From: an uncultured Caryophanales bacterium
Lineage (GTDB): Bacteria; Bacillota_I; Bacilli_A; Acholeplasmatales; Anaeroplasmataceae
Assembly (NCBI GenBank): GCA_946407635.1
Contig: CAMJOZ010000003.1
Coordinates: 1 to 55,689, forward strand
Length of the DNA stretch: 55,689 nt
Direction: 5' to 3'
The first letter of the stretch is position 1. Each line of letters starts with the position of its first letter. A model generated the notes under the pieces. That model was not told the origin of the DNA. It did no database searches and saw only the letters and a program-made list of their open reading frames with translations. A program made the translations under genes and the position numbers. Positions 36,365-45,030 of this stretch are shown in pieces.

Positions 36365-37230
36365 TATATTAAAGTCTCTCCTTCCTTATCAATTCTGTTG
36401 ATAATTAGGATAGAACCTAATATGATAATTAAAACAACAATAGCTAATACTGAACCTTGATTATAGCTCATTGAAATAAAGCTTTGTTCAATAATATTAC
36501 CAATTAATAAGATATTACCATCACCTAAAATCTTAGGAATAGCGAATCCTGATAAGCATGGTAATAATACCATTATTGATCCTGAAATAATACCTTTGCT
36601 TGAAAGTGGTACAATAACTTTCCAGAATTTCTTGAATTTAGTCATACCTAAATCAAGTGCAGCTTCATGTAATAATGGATCAATCTTTTCTAGTGATGTA
36701 TAAATAGGCATAACCATGAATGGTAAATAAGTAAATACCATACCTAAATATACTGCTAAATCAGTTCCGATAATATCTAATCCTGATTCCATGCCAAATA
36801 TACTAGTTAAAATATTATTTGCTTTAAATACTGATGCTAAAGCATTAATTCTAAGTAATATATTAGTCCACATAGGTAATATTAAAATTAATAATACCAA
36901 ATATTTATTTTTGATTTTTGATTTATATAATGAATAAGCAATTAAATAACCAAAAAATATACAAACAACTGTAGTTACAATACTATATTTTAAAGAATTG
37001 AAAAAAGCTATAATTGTAGATTTCTCTGTTAAAATTTGAAAGTTAGTTATTGTTGCACTCATACTATCAAATCTTATACCTTCTGTATCTGTAAACATCA
37101 TGAATATCATAATTAATGCAGGTAATACAGCGAAGATATATAGCCATATTAAATATGGTCTTGCAAGTCTATCTAAATGATGAGATGTATGATGTGGAGG
37201 AACAAGTTTCTTTTCACTCGCCTTCTGCAT
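36364..37230 (-). CDS. potB: Spermidine/putrescine ABC transporter permease
   Basis: A 288-residue permease with six transmembrane helices and EAA loop LHEAALDLGMTKFKKFWKVIVPLS. YLIWLYIFAVLPALIMIFMMF near the start is typical of PotB. It overlaps potA by 17 nt. Confidence 0.92.
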   Translation of the reverse strand: MQKASEKKLVPPHHTSHHLDRLARPYLIWLYIFAVLPALIMIFMMFTDTEGIRFDSMSATITNFQILTEKSTIIAFFNSLKYSIVTTVVCIFFGYLIAYSLYKSKIKNKYLVLLILILPMWTNILLRINALASVFKANNILTSIFGMESGLDIIGTDLAVYLGMVFTYLPFMVMPIYTSLEKIDPLLHEAALDLGMTKFKKFWKVIVPLSSKGIISGSIMVLLPCLSGFAIPKILGDGNILLIGNIIEQSFISMSYNQGSVLAIVVLIIILGSILIINRIDKEGETLI

Positions 37231-38698
37231 ATTCCACCTCAGAAGCTTTAATCTTCTCTTCCTTCTTAGTATCTTCGTCAGTTAATGGTACTAATTTCTT
37301 AGGTGAACCATCAACCTTCATCAAACAAATTTCATATGGGTCAATTGATAAACCAATAATTTCATTAACCTTTACATCCTCATAAGTATGTACTGTGAAT
37401 TCTTGGCCTTCAATATCTACTTCTAATTCAAAATGAACTCCCTTGAATATTGATGAAATAACCTTACCAGAAACCTTAGCCTCATCTAGAGGTACAACAT
37501 CCCAGTCCTCAGGTCTAATTACTACATCAACATTTTCTCCATCTTCAAATTCATAACCAACAACCTTAAATTGTTGTCCTAAGAATTTAACAAGATTCTT
37601 CTTAATATAAACACCGTTAATAATATTTGATTCACCAATGAAGTTAGCAACATATCTATTAATAGGTTCATTATAGATATCCTTAGGTGTACCAAGTTGT
37701 TGAATAATACCATCTTTCATAACAACTATTCTATCACTCATAACCATTGCTTCTTCTTGGTCATGTGTAACGAATATAAATGTTATACCTAAGTTTCTTT
37801 GCATTTCCTTAAGTTCATATTGCATGTTTTGTCTTAACTTTAAGTCAAGTGCAGATAATGGTTCATCTAATAATAGAATTTGTGGTTTTAAAATGATTGC
37901 ACGAGCAATTGCAACTCTTTGCATTTGTCCACCTGAAATCTTATCGATTTTTCTATCTTCAAATCCAGTTAAATTAACCATCTCTAGTGCTGCTTCTACA
38001 GATTCTCTTACACGAGCCTTTAAATATTTAGATACTTCAAAATAAGATGGCTTAGGCATTTTAATTGTCTTTGCTTCTTCCTTTAAACTATTTAGCTCAT
38101 TTTCGATATCTGCTTTAATAGCCATATTTGACTCATTTGGAATATATTCCTCTTCGTTTTGAAGAGCTTGTTCCTTAGCTACGTTTTCTTCATGAGTAAT
38201 CTTAACTAATTTTTCATTTAAAGCTTTTTGTTTGTTTTCAATTTCCTTTAAAGCTTCAAATGGCTCCTTAGCATCTTGCATAATGCTAGGATCTTTTTTA
38301 CCAATCTTAACATTGTATTCTAACGCATCATAATTTACTTGAAGCTTGCCGCCATAAAAATCAATCATGAATTTTCTACCACGATTAACTAAACCAAAGG
38401 CAACATTGTCAAATACATTTAGATGAGGAAATAATGCATAACGTTGGAATACCGTATTAATTGGTCTTGCATACGCTGGTAAATCATTAATAATTTTACC
38501 ATTAACGATTATTTCTCCACTAGTTGGATACTCAAATCCACCGATCATTCTTAATGTTGTTGTTTTACCACATCCAGAAGGACCTAAAAGAGTTACAAAC
38601 TCATTTTCGTAGATGTCTAAATTAATTCCATCTACAACACAGTTATCGCCATAATATTTAACGATATTGTGTAATTCGATAATTGGTTTTCCCACCAC
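37214..38698 (-). CDS. potA: Polyamine ABC transporter ATPase with a large helical insert
   Basis: A 494-residue ATPase: Walker A GPSGCGKT (39-46), Q-loop Gln85 in VFQRYALFPH, signature SGGQ (255-258), Walker B LLLDEP (275-280), switch His312 and a C-terminal TOBE domain (about 370-470). Residues about 106-222 are a charged, largely helical insert between the Q-loop and the signature, absent from the usual 360-380 residue PotA; comparable inserts are known in Mollicutes. The start is GTG at 38698 or 38695, with a stop just upstream in frame and only a weak ribosome binding site. Confidence 0.93.
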   Translation of the reverse strand: MVGKPIIELHNIVKYYGDNCVVDGINLDIYENEFVTLLGPSGCGKTTTLRMIGGFEYPTSGEIIVNGKIINDLPAYARPINTVFQRYALFPHLNVFDNVAFGLVNRGRKFMIDFYGGKLQVNYDALEYNVKIGKKDPSIMQDAKEPFEALKEIENKQKALNEKLVKITHEENVAKEQALQNEEEYIPNESNMAIKADIENELNSLKEEAKTIKMPKPSYFEVSKYLKARVRESVEAALEMVNLTGFEDRKIDKISGGQMQRVAIARAIILKPQILLLDEPLSALDLKLRQNMQYELKEMQRNLGITFIFVTHDQEEAMVMSDRIVVMKDGIIQQLGTPKDIYNEPINRYVANFIGESNIINGVYIKKNLVKFLGQQFKVVGYEFEDGENVDVVIRPEDWDVVPLDEAKVSGKVISSIFKGVHFELEVDIEGQEFTVHTYEDVKVNEIIGLSIDPYEICLMKVDGSPKKLVPLTDEDTKKEEKIKASEVEYAEGE

Positions 38699-38824
38699 AG
38701 TTTACCGACTGAAAAGATAAATATCTTTTCTATTCCTTTCATAAAAAAATAAGTTTATTGGCTTGTAACTGTTTCATATGTTTCATACGCCCCAAAATAA
38801 ATCAAATATTAATTTGACGAATTT

Positions 38825-38852
38825 ATTATATACTTTTTTTCAATATTATCAA
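38825..38852 (-). promoter_or_regulatory. potABCD promoter
   Basis: TTGATA (38847-38852), 16 bp and TATAAT (38825-38830) on the minus strand. A leader of about 120 nt follows before the potA GTG. It contains two short overlapping frames: 15 codons starting MKHMKQLQ near 38785, then a frame starting MKGIEKIF that overlaps the potA start, and an 8-bp GAAAAGAT / ATCTTTTC hairpin. Confidence 0.72.
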
Positions 38853-38882
38853 TAATTTTTAACATATTTTTTTATATATTTT

Positions 38883-38922
38883 TTTAATAAAAAAACATGC
38901 ATGATTTTTAACCATACATGTT
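38883..38922 (-). terminator. Terminator after the SSB-like gene
   Basis: AACATGCATG (38894-38903) pairs with CATACATGTT (38913-38922) with one mismatch; on the minus strand TTTTTTTATT follows. It lies about 20 nt after the SSB-like stop. Confidence 0.8.
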
Positions 38923-38941
38923 CATTATTTTTGAGATATTT

Positions 38942-39307
38942 TTAGTCTTCTTTTATCTCATCTAAAATAGGCTTTAATCGTATATCTTCTTGAGTAAAAT
39001 CAATTAATTTATCTGCGATTAAATCAATACTACAAGATAAGAATCCAGTCTCCTCATCCTTAGTCCATCTTGGTAAAAGGCGTCCTTTGATTCCAATCTT
39101 AGCACCCTTTTTACAAGTTTCATAAGCAGTCTCAGCTAAAAAATCCCATAAAGTGATTTTGAACTTATCATAAATATATTGTCCATCTTGATTTTTAAAT
39201 TCTCTACAACAAGATAAAATGATTGTCATTACCTTTTTGCCTTCCTGAGTTTCTTGCAAGTCAAAATCACTAGTTACTATACCAATAAGCATGAAGTAAT
39301 TGTACAT
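38942..39307 (-). CDS. Short single-stranded-DNA-binding-protein-like OB-fold protein
   Basis: A 121-residue protein resembling the N-terminal OB fold of SSB: MLIGIVTSDFDLQETQEGKKVMTIILS, then FKITLWDFLAETAYETCKKGAKIGIKGRL. It lacks the Gly-rich linker and acidic DDIPF tip of a replicative SSB, so it is more likely a secondary SSB. The start at 39307 follows GGAGG at 11 nt; a longer frame to 39409 crosses poorly coding AT-rich sequence. It is transcribed alone. Confidence 0.8.
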   Translation of the reverse strand: MYNYFMLIGIVTSDFDLQETQEGKKVMTIILSCCREFKNQDGQYIYDKFKITLWDFLAETAYETCKKGAKIGIKGRLLPRWTKDEETGFLSCSIDLIADKLIDFTQEDIRLKPILDEIKED

Positions 39308-39407
39308 ATTGGCCTTATCCTCCTTTCTAGCATATGTTATCAAATTAGATTTTTTTAGTAAAATTAGCATAAATATTTTAGGTAAAGGATTTTTTAGTGA
39401 TTTTATC

Positions 39408-39442
39408 AAAAAATAAAAAAATGGCTTAAAATATCAAGCCAT
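39408..39442 (-). terminator. Hairpin terminator upstream of the SSB-like gene
   Basis: ATGGCTT / AAGCCAT (39421-39427, 39436-39442) followed on the minus strand by TTTTTTTATTTTTT. It lies about 100 nt before the SSB-like start and after a first terminator at 39524-39550, so it either backs up that terminator or ends a short transcript from the 80-nt AT-rich gap between them. Confidence 0.78.
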
Positions 39443-39515
39443 ATTTATAATTATAGTTTTTATTTATTAATTTTATTGTAAAAACATATAAAAAAATTTA
39501 AATTATTCAATTATT

Positions 39516-39550
39516 TTAAAAAAAATTCTTAACCATAAAGATTAAGAATT
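39516..39550 (-). terminator. Terminator after the lipoprotein gene
   Basis: AATTCTTAA (39524-39532) pairs with TTAAGAATT (39542-39550), followed on the minus strand by TTTTTTTT. It is 7 nt after the lipoprotein stop. Confidence 0.82.
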
Positions 39551-39557
39551 AATTTTA

Positions 39558-40292
39558 TTATCCAACTATATAATTATGTTCATCAAAAACAACTGATAAT
39601 TTAGGGAATGATGAAATCTTAGAATCAGATAATACATATTTTTTATTATCTTCTTCATCTAATTTGATTACCTTTCCATTATATATTACTTCATAATATA
39701 CTGGAACGAAAATATATTTTCTTAAAATTTCAACACCATTTAATTTTCTAATAACAAATGTTGGTAAATATAAAGCTTGAACTGTAACTGTATTCTTAGC
39801 TTCCTTATAAGCTATAGTTGCAGCCTTAAATGATACTGTCTTATTGAAATTTGCATCAGTTAAAATAAGTGATGAATCAATACCATAAGTTAATTTAGAA
39901 ATACCTTGATTCTCATTATATAAAGCTGATAAGATTTCAGATGATTCACTTGAATAAATTTGATTAACTGAAGAATCAAAATACATAGGTGCAATTGTAG
40001 ATGAATCTACCTTATCAGGATGATCCTCAAAATATGAAGTAACATCATTTTCCTTAACAAATAAACTACCTTCTGTATTTGTTGCAGCATAAACAGTATA
40101 TTGGCTCTTTTCATCAGAGAATACTACTTTTTTATTATCATTAGTTAAATCAGCAATTTTATATTTATCTATTAATTCTTGAGATGGTGTATCACTTCTT
40201 AATACATTTAAGTCTTCTTTAGATCCACCTGAACAACCTGCAAGTGCAACTAATCCAAAAGATAAGAATAATAAACCTAATTTCTTCTTCAT
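39558..40292 (-). CDS. Lipoprotein of unknown function
   Basis: A 244-residue lipoprotein with signal peptide and lipobox ALAGC (Cys20). The mature part is beta-rich with many Ser, Asp and Tyr, and I recognise no family. The start at 40292 is set by GGAG before it and by the normal signal peptide; a longer frame to 40349 is rejected. It has its own promoter and terminator, so it is a separate unit despite following xerC closely. Confidence 0.82.
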   Translation of the reverse strand: MKKKLGLLFLSFGLVALAGCSGGSKEDLNVLRSDTPSQELIDKYKIADLTNDNKKVVFSDEKSQYTVYAATNTEGSLFVKENDVTSYFEDHPDKVDSSTIAPMYFDSSVNQIYSSESSEILSALYNENQGISKLTYGIDSSLILTDANFNKTVSFKAATIAYKEAKNTVTVQALYLPTFVIRKLNGVEILRKYIFVPVYYEVIYNGKVIKLDEEDNKKYVLSDSKISSFPKLSVVFDEHNYIVG

Positions 40293-40320
40293 TTTAGACA
40301 ACTCCTTTATAAACAAAAGC

Positions 40321-40349
40321 ATTATAACAAAATTATATTTTAAATACAA
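40321..40349 (-). promoter_or_regulatory. Promoter of the lipoprotein gene
   Basis: TTGTAT (40344-40349), 17 bp and TATAAT (40321-40326) on the minus strand, immediately after the xerC stop codon and about 29 nt before the lipoprotein ATG. Confidence 0.8.
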
Positions 40350-41285
40350 TTATTTTTTCTTTTTTTCATCAATTTTATTAGCTCTAGGAAATGATAAATT
40401 ATAGCTAGCTCTTTTAGTTTCAATTGAAATATCAGTATATATTTGAGTAGTTGATAAAGATTCATGCCCTAATAGTTCTTGAACAGTTCTTATATCAGCT
40501 CCATGATTAAGCATAGCTGTTGCGAAAGAATGTCTTAGCATATGTGGAGAAATATGATATGTCTCTCCTGCAAGCATTACTAAATGTTCTAATATTTTTC
40601 TAACACCAACTCTAGTTAATTGCTTACCATTTTTATTTAAAAATACATATCTATTATCTAAATCCTTAGATATATATAATAAATCAACTCTAAAAGTTGA
40701 AATATAATGCTTTAATGAATCTCTTAGATCATCATATATAACTACATCTCTATCCTTAGATCCTTTACCATGAATTCTAATTAATCTATCATTAAAATCA
40801 ATGTCAGATATTTGCATATTGCATAATTCAGATACTCTTAATCCACATCCATATAAGCATCCTAAAATACAATAATTTCGATATCCTAATTTATCATTAA
40901 GATCACATACCTCAAACAATTCATTTATTTCATCTTCTTTTATTATTTCAGGCTTTCTTTTTGGCTTTTTAGGAGTTTCGATATTTTTAAAATAGTTTTC
41001 TTTAACAATATCTTCCTTATATAACCATTCATAAAATGATGATAATGAAGAAATATGTCTTAATATCGTAGTTGTAGATAAACCTTCTCCAGATAAAAAC
41101 ATACAATAATTTTCAGCGATTCTTGAATTTCTAATACTTAATAGATTTTTTGCCATTCCTTCTGTATGAATAAAATTAGCAAAATCTAATATATCATTTT
41201 TATATGATAAAACAGTGTTATCTGAATAAGATTTTATAGAAGATATGTAGTTTAAAAATTCATCTAAAGCTTCATTATCAGTCAT
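40350..41285 (-). CDS. xerC: Tyrosine recombinase XerC-like
   Basis: A 311-residue tyrosine recombinase. N-terminal SAM-like domain (about 1-100); catalytic residues Arg150, Lys174, His248, Arg251, His274 and nucleophile Tyr283 are all present. Position after trmFO matches the trmFO-xerC (gid-codV) pair of Bacilli, so resolution of chromosome dimers is the likely role. It overlaps trmFO by 8 nt. Confidence 0.88.
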   Translation of the reverse strand: MTDNEALDEFLNYISSIKSYSDNTVLSYKNDILDFANFIHTEGMAKNLLSIRNSRIAENYCMFLSGEGLSTTTILRHISSLSSFYEWLYKEDIVKENYFKNIETPKKPKRKPEIIKEDEINELFEVCDLNDKLGYRNYCILGCLYGCGLRVSELCNMQISDIDFNDRLIRIHGKGSKDRDVVIYDDLRDSLKHYISTFRVDLLYISKDLDNRYVFLNKNGKQLTRVGVRKILEHLVMLAGETYHISPHMLRHSFATAMLNHGADIRTVQELLGHESLSTTQIYTDISIETKRASYNLSFPRANKIDEKKKK

Positions 41286-42576
41286 TAATTAACTCAATCT
41301 CTCTTTCCATTTCTTCAAGTGCTATTTTACCATATAATTCTTTTCTATCCTTTTTCTTATGAGGCTCTTTTATATCCTCCATAATACCAAAGTTAGCATT
41401 CATTGGCTGAAAGCCATCTTGGCTAGCTGAGGTAATATAAATACTCATAGAGCCCATAACAGTAGTTTTAGGTAAAACTATTAATTCTTTATTCTTTAAA
41501 TATCTATCCATATTTATAGCAGCGTATATACCAGACGCGGCAGATTCAACATATCCTTCTACGCCAGATAATTGACCAGCAATAAATAAATTAGGATATT
41601 TTTTTGTTTGATATGTTGGATTTAAAATTTTAGGTGCGTTAATATAAGTATTTTTATGCATTCTACCATATTTAGCAAACCTAGCATTTTCAAGTCCTGG
41701 AATCATTTGAAATACTCTTTTTTGTTCTGGAAATTTCAAATGAGTTTGAAATCCAACAATATTATATAAGGTTTTAGAAGCATCATCCTGTCTTAATTGA
41801 ATAACAGCGTATGGTTTATCACCATTAGGTGTTTTTAAGCCTACGGGTTTACAAGGACCAAATGTTAATGTTTGAGGTCCTCTTTTTGCCATTATTTCAA
41901 CAGGCATACATCCTTCAAATACTTTTAATTCAAAATCCTTAACCTCTACCCCTTCAGCAGTGATTAAAGCTTCATAAAATTTATCAAATTCTTCTTTTGT
42001 CATTGGACAATTATAATATGATGGTTCTCCCTTATCATATCTTGATTTTAAATATACCTTTGAATAATCAATTGAATCTGCATAAATAATAGGAGCTTGA
42101 GCATCAAAAAAATAAAAATCATCTGCGTCAAATAAATTCTTTATTTCTTTTGATAATGAATCACTTGTTAAAGGTCCTGTCGCGATAATAGTTGGAATAT
42201 TAACATCAATTTTTTTTACTTCCTCATTATAAATAGTAACATTTGGTAATGATTTAATATAATTTGTTAAATATTCACTAAACCCTTCTCTATCAACAGC
42301 TAAAGCACCACCAGCCTCAACCTTAGTAGTTCTAGCGGCCTTAATAACGATAGAATCAAGCATTTCCATTTCACGCTTTAAAATACCACAAGCATTAGAA
42401 AGTGAATCACTTCTTAATGAATTTGAACAAACTAATTCACCAAATTTATCAGTCTTATGAGCACCTGTTTCAACCTTTGGTCTCATTTCATATAGATTAA
42501 TTTTATATCCTTTTTTTGATAAGTAGTGACAAGCTTCACACCCAGCTAATCCACCACCAATTATATTAATCTCCAT
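41278..42576 (-). CDS. trmFO: Methylenetetrahydrofolate-tRNA-(uracil-5-)-methyltransferase
   Basis: A 432-residue FAD enzyme that makes m5U54 in tRNA with methylene-THF as carbon donor. It has the FAD loop [11 protein letters not shown] (5-15), [12 protein letters not shown] with the catalytic Cys (about 49), and the [11 protein letters not shown] segment. It draws on the same folate pool as MetF. Confidence 0.95.
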   Translation of the reverse strand: MEINIIGGGLAGCEACHYLSKKGYKINLYEMRPKVETGAHKTDKFGELVCSNSLRSDSLSNACGILKREMEMLDSIVIKAARTTKVEAGGALAVDREGFSEYLTNYIKSLPNVTIYNEEVKKIDVNIPTIIATGPLTSDSLSKEIKNLFDADDFYFFDAQAPIIYADSIDYSKVYLKSRYDKGEPSYYNCPMTKEEFDKFYEALITAEGVEVKDFELKVFEGCMPVEIMAKRGPQTLTFGPCKPVGLKTPNGDKPYAVIQLRQDDASKTLYNIVGFQTHLKFPEQKRVFQMIPGLENARFAKYGRMHKNTYINAPKILNPTYQTKKYPNLFIAGQLSGVEGYVESAASGIYAAINMDRYLKNKELIVLPKTTVMGSMSIYITSASQDGFQPMNANFGIMEDIKEPHKKKDRKELYGKIALEEMEREIELIND

Positions 42577-42578
42577 AA

Positions 42579-43199
42579 TTACTCCACAAATAAATCCATT
42601 TTTAATTCATTAATAAAATTTTTAACGAATTCTTTTTTCAAATCCCAATATTTTTTTGCAAGTTCAGTTTTCATATAATCTTGATTTAATATATGACCTG
42701 CATGCTTTAAAATACCAGGTATCATATCATAATAGCTTTCAATATTTGAAGCACCAAGTGCTAATAAATCCCAACCAATTCCTAAAGCTCCTTCTTCATC
42801 TAAAAGATCAGCTTCCATTAATAAAATTAATTCAATTGGTGAATTTTTATCATCTAATAATTCTTTATTAGAATGCTTACTTATAATATCAGAAACAAAT
42901 AAACTAAATTCTTGATCTAAATTATTCTTATTAGCATAATCTAAAAATATTAAGCTTGAAGAATGAGCATGTCCTTCTTTACCTTTAGCATAACCAACAT
43001 CATGGAAAATCGCAGCAGTGTATAAAGCATCCTTGTTACAATTTTCATTAACACTAATTCTTTTCGACCATCCTAATACTCTTTCTATGTGAGAATATCT
43101 AGAACGGAATTGATGTAATGGATTATTAGGCTTTAAGGCATTGTTATCAACAAGCACGCATTTTACATAATTTAACATATCATCAAAATCTAGTTTCAT
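42579..43199 (-). CDS. HD-domain phosphohydrolase
   Basis: A 206-residue protein with an HD domain. [16 protein letters not shown], then AIFHDVGYA (the HD pair at about 68-69) and HAHSS supply the metal ligands. The family cleaves phosphate esters of nucleotides; the substrate is unknown. It ends 2 nt before trmFO starts. Confidence 0.82.
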   Translation of the reverse strand: MKLDFDDMLNYVKCVLVDNNALKPNNPLHQFRSRYSHIERVLGWSKRISVNENCNKDALYTAAIFHDVGYAKGKEGHAHSSSLIFLDYANKNNLDQEFSLFVSDIISKHSNKELLDDKNSPIELILLMEADLLDEEGALGIGWDLLALGASNIESYYDMIPGILKHAGHILNQDYMKTELAKKYWDLKKEFVKNFINELKMDLFVE

Positions 43200-43221
43200 T
43201 TGAAACCTCCAAATAATTAGT

Positions 43222-43249
43222 CAAAAGATGTGATTACAAAATCACATCT
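43222..43249 (-). terminator. Possible terminator after the DUF523 gene
   Basis: A perfect 10-bp stem AGATGTGATT / AATCACATCT (43226-43235, 43240-43249) with a 4-nt loop; the T-run on the minus strand is short (TTTTG). It overlaps the DUF523 stop codon. Confidence 0.6.
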
Positions 43250-43671
43250 AACAACTTTTCTATTTCGTTTTCATTAAATATAATAATAGAATTATCTTTA
43301 AATATTTTAGCAGTTATACCCAAACCATTAATTTTAGTTTTTGTGAATGTACCATCATAAATCATACTAGACCCACATGATGGTGAACCATCCTTTAATA
43401 AAGCATATTTAGAATCTTTAGCAAGCTCCAATGCTTTATTAGCTCCTAAAATAAAATATTTAGTAACATCTAATCCTTTTTCATTAATAACAATATCTTT
43501 ATTAATTTCACTTTTTAATCTAGGTATACCTAAGCCACCAAATACCTCAGGACAAATTGGAATTATTTCAAATTTATCCTTCAATAATTCAATTTTATCT
43601 ACATAATTATTTTTACCATTATACTTACAATTTTTACCAAGTAAGCACGCAGAAACAATTAGTTTTTCCAT
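43234..43671 (-). CDS. DUF523 family protein
   Basis: A 145-residue protein with SACLLGKNCKYNGKNN at the N-terminus, CPEVFGGLGIPR, and LLKDGSPSCGS, all diagnostic of DUF523. Conserved Cys8, Cys14 and the SPSCG cysteine suggest metal or redox chemistry. Function is unknown. It starts 1 nt after purA ends, so it is co-transcribed with purA. Confidence 0.87.
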   Translation of the reverse strand: MEKLIVSACLLGKNCKYNGKNNYVDKIELLKDKFEIIPICPEVFGGLGIPRLKSEINKDIVINEKGLDVTKYFILGANKALELAKDSKYALLKDGSPSCGSSMIYDGTFTKTKINGLGITAKIFKDNSIIIFNENEIEKLLDVIL

Positions 43672-43672
43672 A

Positions 43673-44956
43673 TTATTTAAAGAAATCTTTTAATCTAATA
43701 GTTTGTAATCTATCTGGACCAACAGAGAAAATTACTACCTCTGATTTAGTTAATTCCTCAATTTTTCTAATATAGTTTTGAGCATTAACTGGTAATTCAT
43801 CAAATGAAGTAACCTTAGTTATATCCTCATCCCAGCCTGGCATTGTAATATATTGAGGCTCAACTCTCTGTAATTCCTCAAGTGTTGCAGGCATAGTCTT
43901 GATTGTTTTACCATCTAGCTTATATTCATAACAAATCTTGATTTCTTTTAAACCAGATAATACATCAAATAACATTAATGATAAATAATTAATACCAGAT
44001 ACTCTTCTAGCATAATTTAACGCAACACAGTCTAACCAACCAACTCTTCTTGGACGCTTAGTTACAGTTCCATATTCATGACCACGTTCTCTGATGTATG
44101 TAGCAAGCTCACCATCAATTTCAGTTGGGAATGGACCTTCACCAACTCTTGTTGTATAAGCCTTACAAATACCTAATACATTATTGATATATCTTGGTGC
44201 GATACCACTATTTAGAGGAACTGAAGCTCCAGTTGGAGATGATGAAGTAACATAAGGATATGTACCATGATCAAGGCATAGCATAACACCTTGAGCACCT
44301 TCAAATAAAATTTTAGAGCCCTTTTCAATTTCTTCTTCTAATAATAATGATGTATCACAAACAAATGGTTTAATCTTTTTACCATATTCAACATATTCTT
44401 TATAAATAGTATCAAAATCAAGAGGATCCATACCTAGCATTTTAAGCTCCATATTCTTTATAGTTAATGTAGCCTTTAATGCATTCTTAAATGCCTCTGG
44501 ATCAATTAAATCAGCGATTCTAATACCAATTCTATTTGCTTTATCTGCATAAGCTGGTCCTATACCACGCTTAGTAGTACCAATCTTCTTATCACCCTTA
44601 AATTGTTCATAAGCACCATCTAAAAGCTCATGATAAGGTAATACTATATGAGCACGATTTGATACAAATAATTGATAATCTTTAATTCCTCTTTCTTCCA
44701 ATCCGTGTAATTCTTCTAGCATTTGTTTTGGATTAATAACCATACCATTTGCCATAACATTCTTAATTTTAGGATTAAAAATACCTGAAGGTATACTTCT
44801 TAAAGCGAATTTTTCACCACCAAAAGTTATTGTATGACCTGCGTTATTACCGCCTTGACTTCTTACAACAACATCTGATTCTTGTGCTAAATAATCAGTT
44901 ATTTTTCCTTTTCCTTCGTCGCCCCATTGGCTTCCTACTACTACTAAAGCTGACAT
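43673..44956 (-). CDS. purA: Adenylosuccinate synthetase
   Basis: A 427-residue GTP-dependent enzyme joining IMP and aspartate on the way to AMP. GSQWGDEGKGK (8-18), the NAGHT segment (GGNNAGHTI) and GTTKRGIGPAYADK are conserved, as is the C-terminal VGPDRLQT. GGAGATGG precedes the start. It has a promoter at 44990-45018. Confidence 0.96.
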   Translation of the reverse strand: MSALVVVGSQWGDEGKGKITDYLAQESDVVVRSQGGNNAGHTITFGGEKFALRSIPSGIFNPKIKNVMANGMVINPKQMLEELHGLEERGIKDYQLFVSNRAHIVLPYHELLDGAYEQFKGDKKIGTTKRGIGPAYADKANRIGIRIADLIDPEAFKNALKATLTIKNMELKMLGMDPLDFDTIYKEYVEYGKKIKPFVCDTSLLLEEEIEKGSKILFEGAQGVMLCLDHGTYPYVTSSSPTGASVPLNSGIAPRYINNVLGICKAYTTRVGEGPFPTEIDGELATYIRERGHEYGTVTKRPRRVGWLDCVALNYARRVSGINYLSLMLFDVLSGLKEIKICYEYKLDGKTIKTMPATLEELQRVEPQYITMPGWDEDITKVTSFDELPVNAQNYIRKIEELTKSEVVIFSVGPDRLQTIRLKDFFK

Positions 44957-44989
44957 AAAACCATCTCCATATCTTTTTCAACCTTTATC

Positions 44990-45018
44990 ATTATACTAAA
45001 ACTCTTATAAAAAAACAA
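44990..45018 (-). promoter_or_regulatory. purA promoter
   Basis: TTGTTT (45013-45018), 17 bp and TATAAT (44990-44995) on the minus strand. The -35 lies inside the terminator hairpin of the preceding gene. Confidence 0.65.
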
Positions 45019-45030
45019 ATATTATTTGTT
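45007..45030 (-). terminator. Terminator after the EI-like gene
   Basis: AACAAAT / ATTTGTT stem (45014-45020, 45024-45030) with a 3-nt loop, followed on the minus strand by TTTTTTTAT. It overlaps the EI-like stop codon. Confidence 0.65.
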
